This document shows positions 45,220-55,564 of a stretch of 64,000 nt of DNA, piece after piece (within the stretch, counting starts at the first letter, position 1; every line of letters begins with the position of its first letter). This DNA is from Graphilbum fragrans (lineage: Eukaryota > Ascomycota > Sordariomycetes > Ophiostomatales > Ophiostomataceae). The stretch covers positions 62,001 to 126,000 of the forward strand of contig LLKO01000023.1 in assembly GCA_001513895.1 (NCBI GenBank). The letters are read 5' to 3'. Below the pieces are notes generated by a model, which was not told the DNA's origin, did no database searches, and saw only the letters and a list, made by a program, of their open reading frames with translations. The translations under genes were made by a program, and so were the position numbers.

Positions 45220-48200
45220 ATGGCGAATCTGTTTACAAGAATCCTTAAGCAAGGTAAACAAAAAGCTTCCGAATCTAGAAGCGCCTCCGCCCAACCAGAA
45301 CTGGTACATTCTCTTCCCATATAGACACTTGAGTACCATTCTCGGGAGTAACTACTGACGGGATTTTTTTTGGGGGGGGGTTAGGAACGCGAGAAATATG
45401 GGCTATTTTCTCTTTATTCCCCTCCTACCACGCAAGAATTCGATGTCGAGTAAGACATACCTGAGCCTCAACCTAGCAAATTGCCACTCACCACAATACT
45501 AGTATTGTCGCTGTGCACGGCTTGGGTGGCGACTGGGAGGAGACCTGGACGGACTCTGCTTCTGGAAAGCTGTGGTTGAGAGATTTCGTTCCCGCGCAGT
45601 TCCCCAAAGCTCGAGTCTGGTCGTTTGGGTACGATTCCGCGCTGTTGAGCAAGTCCGTGGGAGACATCAGCGATACAGCAATGGCCCTGATCGACCGTAT
45701 CATCGGAGAGCGCAGACTCCCAGAATCGACGAAGAAACCTATTGTGTTCATCGCTCATAGTCTCGGCGGGATTGTCGTGAAACGGGTATGCTAAACACGT
45801 TGCGTTATTTTTATTTATCTTATTTTTCTTGAAGACAGAAAAACAGATTACTAAAACCCATCTAGGCTATATGTATATGTCTAGCAAACGAAAGGTCAGA
45901 TCACTGGGGGGAAATCTCAAAAAACGCCTTTGGCGCCTTATTCTTTGGTGTTCCTCACCGCGGGGCGGATCTGGCATACTGGGCCACATTTGCGGCATCG
46001 ATAGCCAGCTGGGCCACACTTGGCACCCGGGGCAATGACAAATTTGTCGAGGCGCTGAAGCGCAACTCTCGTGAGTTCGCCAACATTTCGAGCGCATTTA
46101 TCCAACAGGCATCCGGGTTGTACAGTATCCGCACATATTACGAAACAGAGAAGATGGGGTCAGCTGTGGTAAGTCTAGAAAGCGACAGTAAGACATTGTG
46201 TACTTACAGAGTACTGATTATTTCGCAAAATAGGTCGTGGACCGAGGCTCAGCCATCCTTGGCCATCCAAACGAGCTGCCCGTGCCAATCCAGGGGGCAA
46301 ATCACTCTGAAATTTGCAAGTTTGCTTCAGCCACCAGTCAGAAGTATAGGCCGGTATTTAATGTTTTGCATGACATGATCACAGAAGCAACAAAGGATAG
46401 AGATGCGGGTATGTAATGTACCGGATTGAATGGCCCTGGAGCTACTATTTCGATAGTGAGTCTTTCTCCAATGATGTCTCTAAATCTGACGCTTTTTTTT
46501 CCAAAAGACGGAATAAAGTTAGCCAAATTCCTCTGCCAGCATGTTCATAATGAAGTGAACCAACGTGTCTGGAAAAATCATCGTGCCCACCACACTCGAG
46601 ACTTCCAATGGCTAAAGAAGATGCCACAGATGCAGTCATGGAACAAATCCATAACCAGTGGCTGCCTCTACGTGGAGTATGATCATCCCTGGGACTGGCA
46701 AGCGACGATGGCCGCCGAGTTCTCCGGAGAGCTAAGTGATGAGAGCCTCATACTTTGGGCTCTGGCTCCCGAAAACGACTCTAAATCCGAGAAAGATTCG
46801 TGGAAAGCAACTCTCCCGAAAGAACTTGCTTCGCAGCTACTTCTTTCTGACACCAATTTGATTAGAAGGATGAATGCGATTGGCATTCATGGGGCCAAGA
46901 CTTCCCCTAAAGGGACACTTGATACTATGTGGGGGAAAACATCATGGGAAGCGGCATTCTGTTCCACAAGAACATCATCGCAGAAGAAGTGGGCTCTCCT
47001 CCGAGATGTGCTACGCTGTACAGAGAAGGAAGTGGTTTTTATCTTTGTCGGCTTCAACGACGATCTTTACAGCACACTGAATGACGTCCTAAAGCAGCTG
47101 GAGCCGAAGACATACATAAGTTCAGACACCTCTCGCCCTGAAAGTCTCCCAAAGAGACAATACAGAGCCCTGATTTTTGGCATACCAGAATCAAAATACA
47201 GACACCTAAATGGGCACTATGGCTGGACCACAGGGTGGTCTGACCGGATCAACGAAGACACAGAAAATGAAGGTATGATGCCGACTCCCGCGCAATGGGC
47301 TTTATTACCACCCCCCATCGTTTTGCTGATGGTTTGATTTGCTAGCATGCCTAAAATCACTCTACTTTCCAGAGCTCCACGCGAGAAGAGACCGAGTCGA
47401 GAAGTGGGAGGAGGGCACAACTCAGTGGCTTCAGAAACATAAGAAGTACAGCGAGGCGTGGCATAGGCAGAGCTCCAACCTGCTGTGGATCTACGGGAAA
47501 GCTGGCAGTGGTAAATCGACCATCGCTGCGTCAATTCTGTCTTCTTTGACTAGAAACGAACCGAGCCTTGTCGTGGCGGACTTTTTTTATAGCTCTCGCG
47601 GTAGTGAGAGGGAGACTGGACACCGTTGGATGCTGCGTTCTATTTTACACCAGCTACTGGAACAGCGAGCTGATCTGTACCCCCACTACAAAAAATTCTT
47701 CCGCGAGGCGCTGGCTTCGGGTTCTGTACTTTGGGACTACGGCAGCCTAAAAGAGCTTCTTCAAAGCCTTCCAAAGTTTGCCGGAAATGAGGGTGAAGCC
47801 TATCGGTTTCTGTTGATACTGGACGGTCTCGACGAATCAGAGGATGGGGGTGGTGGGCAGAGCTCGAGACGGAAATGCCTGGAAATATTTTCAGATCTAT
47901 GCTCTTCACACGGGAGACACGCCTTCAAAGTGATTGCCCTTAGTCGGCCTGAGCCTCTGATCAAGAGAGCTCTCAGGCCAACATTTAAGATCGATATGAG
48001 GGAGGAAAATGAGCAAGACATCCGGAAAATTGTTCGCTTCGGCGTGGCCAAGCTCGGGCGTCTCATCCATTCCGACTCGGATAACAGCGAAGAAACGGCT
48101 ACGGCTACGCCACTATCATACCGCACGACTCCAGATGATACAGCGTTGAGAGCGGCAGCCGACGTGGAGGAGGTGCCTCAACTTGGCTTTGTCCGAGAGC

Positions 48201-49702
48201 ATCTTATTGAGCATGCAAATGGTGTGATTCTTTGGGTGGTGATGGTGCTGCGTGAGCTACTGAAGCAGTGTGAATTTGGAGGGACGTCGATCGCGGAACT
48301 CACGACAATCCTTTCGTCCATTCCGACAACTGTGGACGAGCTCTACCAGGCAACGCTAAGGAAGCTCCAATCGCACCCGCGCTACGACTCTGGAAAGGCG
48401 CATTATGTGTTCTCTTGGCTACTGTTTTCGGGAGACCTACTGGAGATGCGTCAAATGCGTGATGCGATGGCCATGTACCAGTGGGAGAGCCGTGATGGAC
48501 ATAGGGACCCGAGAAGTGAACTTCGGAAGAGACGGGCTATAGAGGCTGATGAGAGTTGGAACAATACGTGGAGAGCTCTGACGAATCTTTGCGGCGGTTT
48601 CATCGAAATGGTGCTATTTGAGAAGCCAGCAACCAACACGCCCCAGATGGAACGGGCCATCGCAGAAAGAGACACTGTTCAATTGATACACCGGACAGCC
48701 AGAGACTTCCTCCTGGATGCGCAATCCGAGCTCCCCCGTTTCAGCGCTGATGAGAGCATGGACACTATGTGCTCTGCTTGTTTGGATTATCTGGAAATAG
48801 TGGAATCCGTGGCTGCGCGGACTTCCCAAAGAGAAACCGTGAACGCAGTTGGAAGCCTGCCCTTGTTGGTCTACATACTGTGGAACTTGCCATTGCTTTT
48901 GGATAGACAGATCCGTGTGGGAAGTGAAACGGCCAGATCCATTTGCTCCCGGGTATTGACCATCGAATTCGACAAGTTCGCCTTGGACATTTTCCACCCC
49001 TGGACCTTGAACCTTATTGCATTGGGGCTGAAAAACAAACTCGATGTCCATGGGCCAATCTCCGCTTATCTCAGGCAACTGGGAGGGACATTCCGGATCA
49101 CGAATTCTGTGTTTCTGGTCAAACCGGCGGCGGTGACGCCGGTGATGGTGGCGTTGTCAACGACTGCAGGGTGGACGGGGGCGGCAGCGGCGGTGTTGGC
49201 GATGCCGGATGTAGAGATGTGGTGGCGGATGGTGTTGGCGGAGTTGGCGGTGTTGGCGATGTTGGCGGCGGTGGCGGAGTTGGCGGATTTGGCGGTATTG
49301 GCGGCGTTGGTGGCGGCGGTGGCAGTATTGGCGGCGCTGGCGATGGTGGTAACGCTATGGGCCGGTTTGGCCTATCCATCCTCGACAAAGAGATTTTTTG
49401 ACATTTTTGACAAGGCTCAAGAGGAGGGGAACCTGACACTCATGGAGATCCTGGAAGCCGCCAACAATTTCGATTTCGCAAACACAGTGGTGGCAGCGCA
49501 TAGTGTTCAATTTCGCAACCCATTTCAGCTTCCTCGTCATTGGCAAGGGAAAGCGGACGTTCGCAAAACAGGCCCAATACCAGTGAAAGAATTGACTGGA
49601 AAAGCGGACTGGCTACTGAAACTGGGCATGAGCGACAGTAGGGACCACAACCGAAGGTTGCTTCGAGACCTACGCCGCATTTTCGATCAGCCCCCCAACT
49701 AG
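45220..49702 (+). CDS. NLR-like protein: alpha/beta hydrolase - NACHT - hydrophobic repeat tail
   Basis: Seven exons, 45220-45303, 45385-45449, 45503-45785, 45866-46168, 46234-46408, 46508-47272 and 47346-49702, give 1343 residues. The N-terminal domain (about 30-290) is a lipase-like hydrolase: EFDVDIVAVHGLGGDWEETW, nucleophile elbow AHSLGG (Ser about 135), FFGVPHRGADLAYW, and a likely catalytic His in NHSEICKF (about 269). Residues 300-550 are a middle region I do not recognise. The typical linker CLKSLYFPELHARRDRVEKW leads into NACHT: P-loop GKAGSGKST (about 608) and Walker B LLILDGLDES (about 713), then ALSRPEP and the usual helical arm with VQLIHRTARDFLL (about 1010). Instead of ankyrin, WD40 or TPR repeats the tail has an Ala/Val/Leu run (about 1150-1235) and a final soluble 100 residues. 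Such proteins act in fungal allorecognition or programmed cell death; the role here is inferred from architecture only. Confidence 0.85.
49231..49350 (+). repeat. GGCGGT-type minisatellite inside the NLR-like gene
   Basis: About 120 bp of imperfect 9-bp units (ttggcggtg, ttggcgatg, ttggcggcg and variants) without T-rich interruption. In the coding frame it reads Leu-Ala-Val/Met repeats; the next frame would read Gly-Val/Gly-Gly, and the opposite strand Pro-rich. The length is likely variable among isolates. Confidence 0.8.
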
Positions 49703-49804
49703 TCATCAGGATCAGGCCCACTCCGAGCGCACGATTTCCCACGGCCCATTTAGATTCTTCGTTTGGGCCCTTCCACAGCGCACCGCACGGCATGCCGGAT
49801 CAGA

Positions 49805-51681
49805 ATGGAGCAGCCCCGCGCGACACAACGTGCGCCGCGATCGTGCGTGGACTGCACCAAGCGCAAGGTGCGGTGCAACAAGAGAGTGCCCTGCGATGTG
49901 TGCATCCGACGCGGAGTGGCTTCGAGCTGCTCGCGGGAGCGCGTGCGGGTGAAGGGCCGGTTTCCGCTGTGAGTGCCCCCCGGCGGCAGAGAGCAGCCAG
50001 AGACGCGCGTTGCCACGTCTAACAGCATTGGCAGGGCCTCGGCCGCCGGCGAGCCAGCTTCGTACGAGGACCTGGCCCAGGAGAATGCACAGCTGCGCAT
50101 TCTGCTGGAGGAGAGCCGAGCGGCCGGCGGCGGCGATTCCGAGCCAGACGCAGCCGGCCCGGAAGACGACGTGTTTGCGCTGGAAGAGAGCGCGGACAGG
50201 TTCGACCGGATGCTCTTTGAGCGGCTGACGACGCCGGTGCGCAGGTCCTCGGTGGCCGGCGAGGCCGACGTGGAGTTTCCGTGCCGGGCGACCAGCGACT
50301 ACCTGCTGGCGCAGGGCTACCGCACCAGTTCGTGGTGCCATTTTGCGGTGCACCACCCGACGCTGGAGCAGGAGCACGCGGTGTTCTGGCGGTCGTGTCC
50401 CGACGCGGCGAGCCAGAAGACGTACGACCCCTTTTGGCTGGCGCTGTACTTTAGCTTCATCAGTGTACGTGTATCTGGCCTGTCGGTTCTGCCTCTGTTT
50501 GCTTTGCTGCCGGCTCTTGTCTCTGCTTCGCCAGCTCACTGTTAGTCTGTGGCCGTCTTCAACGACGATGTGGCCGGGTACGAGCCGGTCGCGGCCAGCG
50601 GCCGGGCGGCCGAGCCCGACCGTGTGCGCAAATGGTACGACTCGGCCCTGTTCTACCTGCACAAGGCGGACTTCCTGCGCGTTCCGGACCTGCGCACCGT
50701 GCAGGCCGTTGCCATCCTGACCAACTGCTTCCACATTGTGGGCGACTTCAACCTGTATCTCAATCTGGTGCCCATGGCCATCCGGATCGCCCAGATCCTC
50801 AAGCTCGACCGCGAGTCGCAGCTGCGGCAGCGGCCGCCCATTGAGCGGGAAATCTGCCGGCGCACCTGGTGGACGCTGATCATATGCGAGTGGTGAGTGG
50901 GACGGCGGTCCGTCCAGACAGGGGGAGGCACGGCCCGGGACCCCCGCACGATGGCGGAGACTGACGCCCCAGGCTCTCGGTGCCGTACCGGCACCCGTGC
51001 ATCCAGGAGACCGACTTCGACGTGGACCTGCCCGCGATGGCCAACGACGACGAGATGCGGCCGACGGGCATCCAGCGGACACGGCCGCTGAGCCACCCCC
51101 GGGCGATCCACTACCACGTCGCCATGCTGCGGGCGGCGCAGGTCAAGTACCGGCTGCGCACGGCGCTCAAGGCCGGCTCTCTGACGCGGGCGCGCGTGGT
51201 GCAGCTGGTCACGGGGGCCGACGAGGACCTCGCGCACATCATTGCCGACCTGCCGTCGTACCTGCACGCCGACGCCGCCGGCGCGGTGCCGGCGGCGGCC
51301 GGCGCGCGCCCCGAGTCCTGGATCCCGCGGCAGCGCATCCTCATCAGCCTGGTGCTGCTCAACCTGCGCATGGCCATCAACAACACGCTGCAGTCGTCCT
51401 GGGCGGACGAGAGCATTGTGCTGCAGCGCATCCGGTCCATCTGCGTGGACGCGTCCAGCGCGATGATCACGCTGGCGCTGCGGGACGGCATCGAGCTGGA
51501 GTTCTTGAACACGTGGGGGCCGCTGTCGCATCTGTTTTCGGCCGCCGTCATCCTCATCCACGAGGCCGAGCTGACGCCGGTGCACCGCCTCTGCGAGACC
51601 ATGCGCAAGATGGAGGTGCACAACAAGGTGGCCGCCGAGGCTCTGGGGATCTTGGAGACGCTCCTGGAGAAGGGGGGGTAG
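49805..51681 (+). CDS. Zn2Cys6 transcription factor, left edge of dioxygenase-permease block
   Basis: Four exons, 49805-49968, 50035-50464, 50546-50892 and 50973-51681, give 549 residues. The zinc cluster is at the N-terminus: CVDCTKRKVRCNKRVPCDVC and a final Cys at residue 42 (Cys14, 17, 24, 30, 33, 42; last spacing eight). A short coiled coil (YEDLAQENAQLRILLEESRA) follows, then the fungal middle region: HPTLEQEHAVFW, DPFWLALYFSFIS, AVAILTNCFHIVGDFNLYLN, RIAQILKLDRESQL and ICRRTWWTLIICEWLSVPYR. I start at the ATG at 49805, since the upstream extension has no ATG. The gene begins only 102 bp after the NLR stop and ends 147 bp from the dioxygenase stop, in convergent order. It is a good candidate regulator of the dioxygenase and permease. 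Confidence 0.9.
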
Positions 51682-51828
51682 ATTTTGTATTGTTTGCATC
51701 TATTGACTGTTTACGGTTTGGCTTGGTCGGACTCTGGGACGGCTGGTTGGGGGTTTTGGCTTTTACAGTGTGCAAGCCCATTCCCGACTTCGACGATTTA
51801 TTTCTACCTAATTTCACGGCTACATCTC

Positions 51829-53051
51829 TTATTCGTAGGGAATCACGCCCGCCAATCTGAGAATCTGGGGTGTCTCGACGAGGCTGCTGACAGGCGTATC
51901 GCGGGCACAGGGAATCTCTTCGCCGGCGCGGGTCTTGGGCGAGCCAGAGGGGTAGACCTCCATGTTGGGCCAGTGCGTCTAGCACGGGTTAGTCGATGGT
52001 ACAAGGGGCAGAGGAGGCGGACTGACCGTTCCACGGCGCTGCTGGAACAGCTGTGCCTTCTTGGCGAGCGTTTCCTTCGTGGCCAGCGAGGCCGGCCCAT
52101 AGCAGGCATCTGTTTGTAAGCAGGGGCGGACGGCAGACAGAGAGACGACAACAGACGGCACCTACAGACGAGCGACCGGATCTGCTCCGTCTCGGGCAGC
52201 GTGTTGTAGTGGATGGTGCGCGAGTCCCAAATGACCAGGTCGCCGGGGCCGGCGCAGACCTTGACCAGCTCACAGCCGTGGTCCTGGAACCAGGCGACCT
52301 CGTCGGCCGCGAAGCCGAACCACTCCTTGGGCCCCCAGGTCGCGCGGTCCAGGATGCCGGCGTGGTGGCGGAAAAAGTCGCCCATCTTGCGGTGCGAGCC
52401 CTTGACCACCAGCAGGCCGCCGTCGCGGGGGCCGTTGGGCGCAAAGTTGATGATGCCCTGGGCGCACACGAGGCCCGACCGCCGCGGGTTCTGGTCGATG
52501 TGCGGCCACGGCTCCGTCTCCACGCGCTCGTCTTCGGGCACGGTCAGGTTCATGCCGTCAAACGAGACGAGCAGCTGGTCGGTGCCCCAGAGCTTGCTGA
52601 ACGCCTCCACCACGCCGGGTTCTCTGGTTCTTGGTGTCAGTGCTGTTTTCTCTGGTCTGGGGGGGGGAGCGGAAACGCACGTTCTGGCTTCCCAGACAAA
52701 GTCTTCGTGGGCCACGGAGTAGTCGTTGTACATGCCGCCTCTGTGCGGCTGTTAGCAGAGTCCTGGACCGCGCTTTCGGCTTACGCACTTCCAGTGGTAC
52801 GGCAGCTTCTTGGTCAGCCAGGTCGCCTTGTCGTTGCGGTCGAATCCCAGGGGGAAGCCCTCCAGCCAGGAGAGCATCCTGTTGACGTAGTACTGCGCTC
52901 TCTCGGGGCTCATCACGCCCTTGACCACGACATAGCCGTTGTCAAAGAGGTCGTCGCGCCAGTCGCCGTGGCGAGCATTGGTGTCGACAGAGGCGGGGAC
53001 GGACATCGAGGCCACCGCCGGAGCCGCCGTCATGGTCACTGTCGACGACAT
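51829..53051 (-). CDS. PhyH-family Fe(II)/2-oxoglutarate dioxygenase
   Basis: Five exons, 53051-52789, 52740-52681, 52623-52166, 52109-52027 and 51978-51829, give 337 residues. Members hydroxylate small molecules using iron, oxygen and 2-oxoglutarate. The N-terminus reads DDLFDNGYVVVKGVMSPERA, the standard start of the PhyH fold. Metal ligands are His149 and Asp151 in WPHIDQ and His246 in LVIWDSRTIHYN. Further typical parts are GIINFAPNGPRDGGLLVVKG with SHRK and GAGDL-like CAGPGDL. It lacks a peroxisomal targeting end (terminal IPYE), so phytanoyl-CoA itself is an unlikely substrate. It diverges from an NCS1 permease 609 bp away and sits between two Zn2Cys6 genes, which suggests it oxidises what the permease imports. 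Nitrogenous heterocycles are a natural guess but not demonstrated. Confidence 0.9.
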
Positions 53052-53660
53052 CGTCGATGATCGGGGAGAACGAGGGCGAGGGGAATGTATCGAGCACCGC
53101 AGGACGTCTTGCTGGACTGTCTCGTTGATTTCATACAAATGGCCAGAAGCGGAAATGATGGCGCTTTGGGAGACATTTGAATGTCTCTGATACAGACTGT
53201 CGCTCCGACGACCGCCGTGCTGGTCCAGAGCGGGCGACTTCAGTCCCGCCTTGCCCGGGCGAGTCCTCGGGCGAGGCAGCGCGCTGGCGGACGAATGAGG
53301 TGGCCTGCAATAGAGGCGCCCGAGCTCGGGCGAGTTCTCGGGGTGGGCTCGACCTGGGGTTAGCGTGTGATAAGACGCCCTGGTCGAGGGTAGGGTCCGC
53401 TCGGGTGAGTCCTCGGGCCAGTCGCCCCGATATCCACCAGCCGTGCAGTTGGCGACCAACTCCCGGCGCTAGCTTCATGGCCGTTGTGTGCTGCTCTGCG
53501 CAGCCGCTTATCTGCGTGCCAGTCTGGCCCCTGGTCCAGTCGGCATGGAGGTTTATAAATGCAGGAGCATGGAACGGGCAGCAGAGTTGAGCGCGACGAA
53601 GGCCTCTCCGCCATATTCGCTATTCGCTGTCTTCTGCCAGCCGCCGCCCCCCCTCCCAAC
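53052..53660. promoter_or_regulatory. Divergent promoter of dioxygenase and permease with three 15-bp repeats
   Basis: Three copies of GGGYGAGTYCTCGGG occur at 53257-53271, 53328-53342 and 53403-53417, each preceded by C, spaced 71 and 75 bp start to start. Each has two CGG triplets in direct order with nine bases between them, as expected for a Zn2Cys6 dimer target. The middle copy overlaps a perfect 16-bp palindrome CGCCCGAGCTCGGGCG at 53317-53332. A TATAAAT at 53554-53560 lies about 100 bp before the permease ATG. Confidence 0.6.
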
Positions 53661-55502
53661 ATGAGTCTGTGGCAGAAAATCGACAGCGCCCTCGTGGTCG
53701 GCCACGCGGCCAACCGCCTGGACAACCCCGAGCTGCGGGCCATTCCCGTCCAGGACCGCCAATGGGGCACCACGGCCTACGGGCTGTTCTGGATGGGCGC
53801 CATTTCCGCCGCCGGCGCCTGGATTGCGACGCCGCTGACGTCGGGCCTCGGCGTGTGGTCGGCCGTGTTTGCCATGTTTGGCGGCATGATTCTGTCGAGC
53901 ATCGGCCTGGCCGTGAACAGCCGCGCCGGCGCCGTGTACCGCATTCCGTATCCCGTCTTCTGCCGCGCCTGTTTCGGCGTCTACGGCGCCTACTGGCCCA
54001 TCTTCTGCCGCCTGCTGGTGACCCTGGCTTTTGCGGCCATCGGCGTGGCCACCGCGGCCCAGCTTCTGAGGTGTGTTTCTGTTTCTGCTTCTGCTGCCCA
54101 CGACGCACCGAAGGCGGACCAGCGCTGACCCGCGGCTAGTGTCATGTTCACCTGCATCTCCCCCAACTGGGAGAAGATCCCCAACCACATGGGCCTCGAC
54201 TCCATCCTGACGTCCGGCGACATGATTTCCTTCTTGATCTTCTGGCTGGTGCTGTGCCTCTTCTCGGCCGTGCCCGTGCCGCGCTGGCGCTTCTTCGTCT
54301 ACGTCAAGATTGTCATCTACTGGGTGGCGACCCTCGGCCTGCTCGGCTGGGTGCTGCACAAGACGGGCGGCGCCGGGCCCATTCTGTCGTATCCGTCGTC
54401 GGTGACCGGCGCCGAGTACACGTGGACCATGGTCCAGTTTGTCTTCTACTTCCTGAACCAGAGCTCCTCGTACATTTCAAACGCCGCCGACTTCTCGCGC
54501 TATGCCAGCAAGCCGCGGGACCCGCTGGTGGGCCATCTGATCACCTTTCCCATTGCCAACCTGGTCAACACGATTGTCGGCTTCATTATTCTGGGCAGCT
54601 CCGTGCCGCTGTTTGGCGAGGTGCGTCTGCTTCGCGCTCTGGAGGATGGACAACGGCTAACTGCGCAGGCACAATGGAACCCCGGCACGTTTCTCAAGCT
54701 GTTCTTGGAGCAAAACTACACGCCTGCCGGCCGCGCCGGCATGTTTTTCATTTCGTTTGCCCTGCTGCTGTCGCAGATTGTGTCGTCGGCGCTGGAGAAC
54801 AATCTTCCGTGAGTCCACCCGGTCCGCGCCACCCGTGACGCTCTGCTAACCAACAGCGGCGCCTTTGACATGATGGGCCTCTTTCCGCGCTACATCAACC
54901 TCCGCCGGTCCTTCTTCCTCGTGCTCAGTATGTATTGTGTGCTCCGCGCGCCCGTCCGTCCCTCGTGCTAACCCCCAGTCTCTGCCTGGATCCTGCAGCC
55001 GTGGTACCTCCTGGGCAGCGCGTCCATCTTCATCTCCTTCATCAGCGGCCTGTCGACGTTTCTGTCCGCCATCATCGGCGTGCAGCTGGCGCAGTACTAT
55101 GTGATTGCGCGCGGCCACTTCGACATGGAGGCGCTCTTCCACGCCGACCCCAGCGGCCCCTACTACTACTGGCACGGCGTCAACTGGCGGGCGTTTGCGG
55201 CGTATGTGCTCGGAGTGGCGCCGAACTTCTACGGCTTCCTGGGGCAGATGGGCGTGTCGGTGCCGCTGTCGGTGACGCATCTGCAGTATTTTTCGTGCAT
55301 CGTCGGCGTCGGCGTGTCCTTCCTCTTCTTCCTGGCCTTTACCTTTCTCTTTCCGCCCAAGAACGGACTGCCGCGGCCGAGCAAGTGGATGGAGCCCGCG
55401 GACTTTATCGACCCGACGGACCCCTGGGTGTGCCACCAGTCCGAGGCGAGCGGCCAGAACGAGGTCACCATGGTGCAGGTGGACGCCAAGTCCAAGGAGT
55501 AG
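53661..55502 (+). CDS. NCS1-family nucleobase/allantoin-type permease
   Basis: Five exons, 53661-54070, 54140-54620, 54669-54808, 54857-54927 and 54979-55502, give 541 residues. The NCS1 family (Fur4, Dal4, Fui1 and relatives) imports uracil, uridine, allantoin, thiamine or related compounds with protons across the plasma membrane. Family-type elements are WGTTAYGLFWMGAISAAGAW (first helix), YPVFCRACFGVYGAYWPIFC, QSSSYISNAADFSRYASKPR (the conserved Asn/Asp-Phe-Ser-Arg-Tyr motif) and YYYWHGVNWRAFAAYVLGVA near the end. The segment AQYYVIARG replaces the more usual DYYVVRRG, so the protein is not a close Fur4 copy. About 12 helices are expected. It shares its promoter with the PhyH dioxygenase and should be co-expressed with it. 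Confidence 0.9.
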
Positions 55503-55564
55503 ATAGCCAATGTAGCCACCGTTGATCGCCTGACTGCTTGCCCCCATGTGTCGTATTCTCCCCC

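Noticed and set aside
49119..49439. Pro-rich minus-strand frame and Gly-rich shifted frame in the NLR repeat
   Set aside because: Both are by-products of the GC-rich minisatellite; the Ala/Val/Leu frame is continuous with the NACHT protein.
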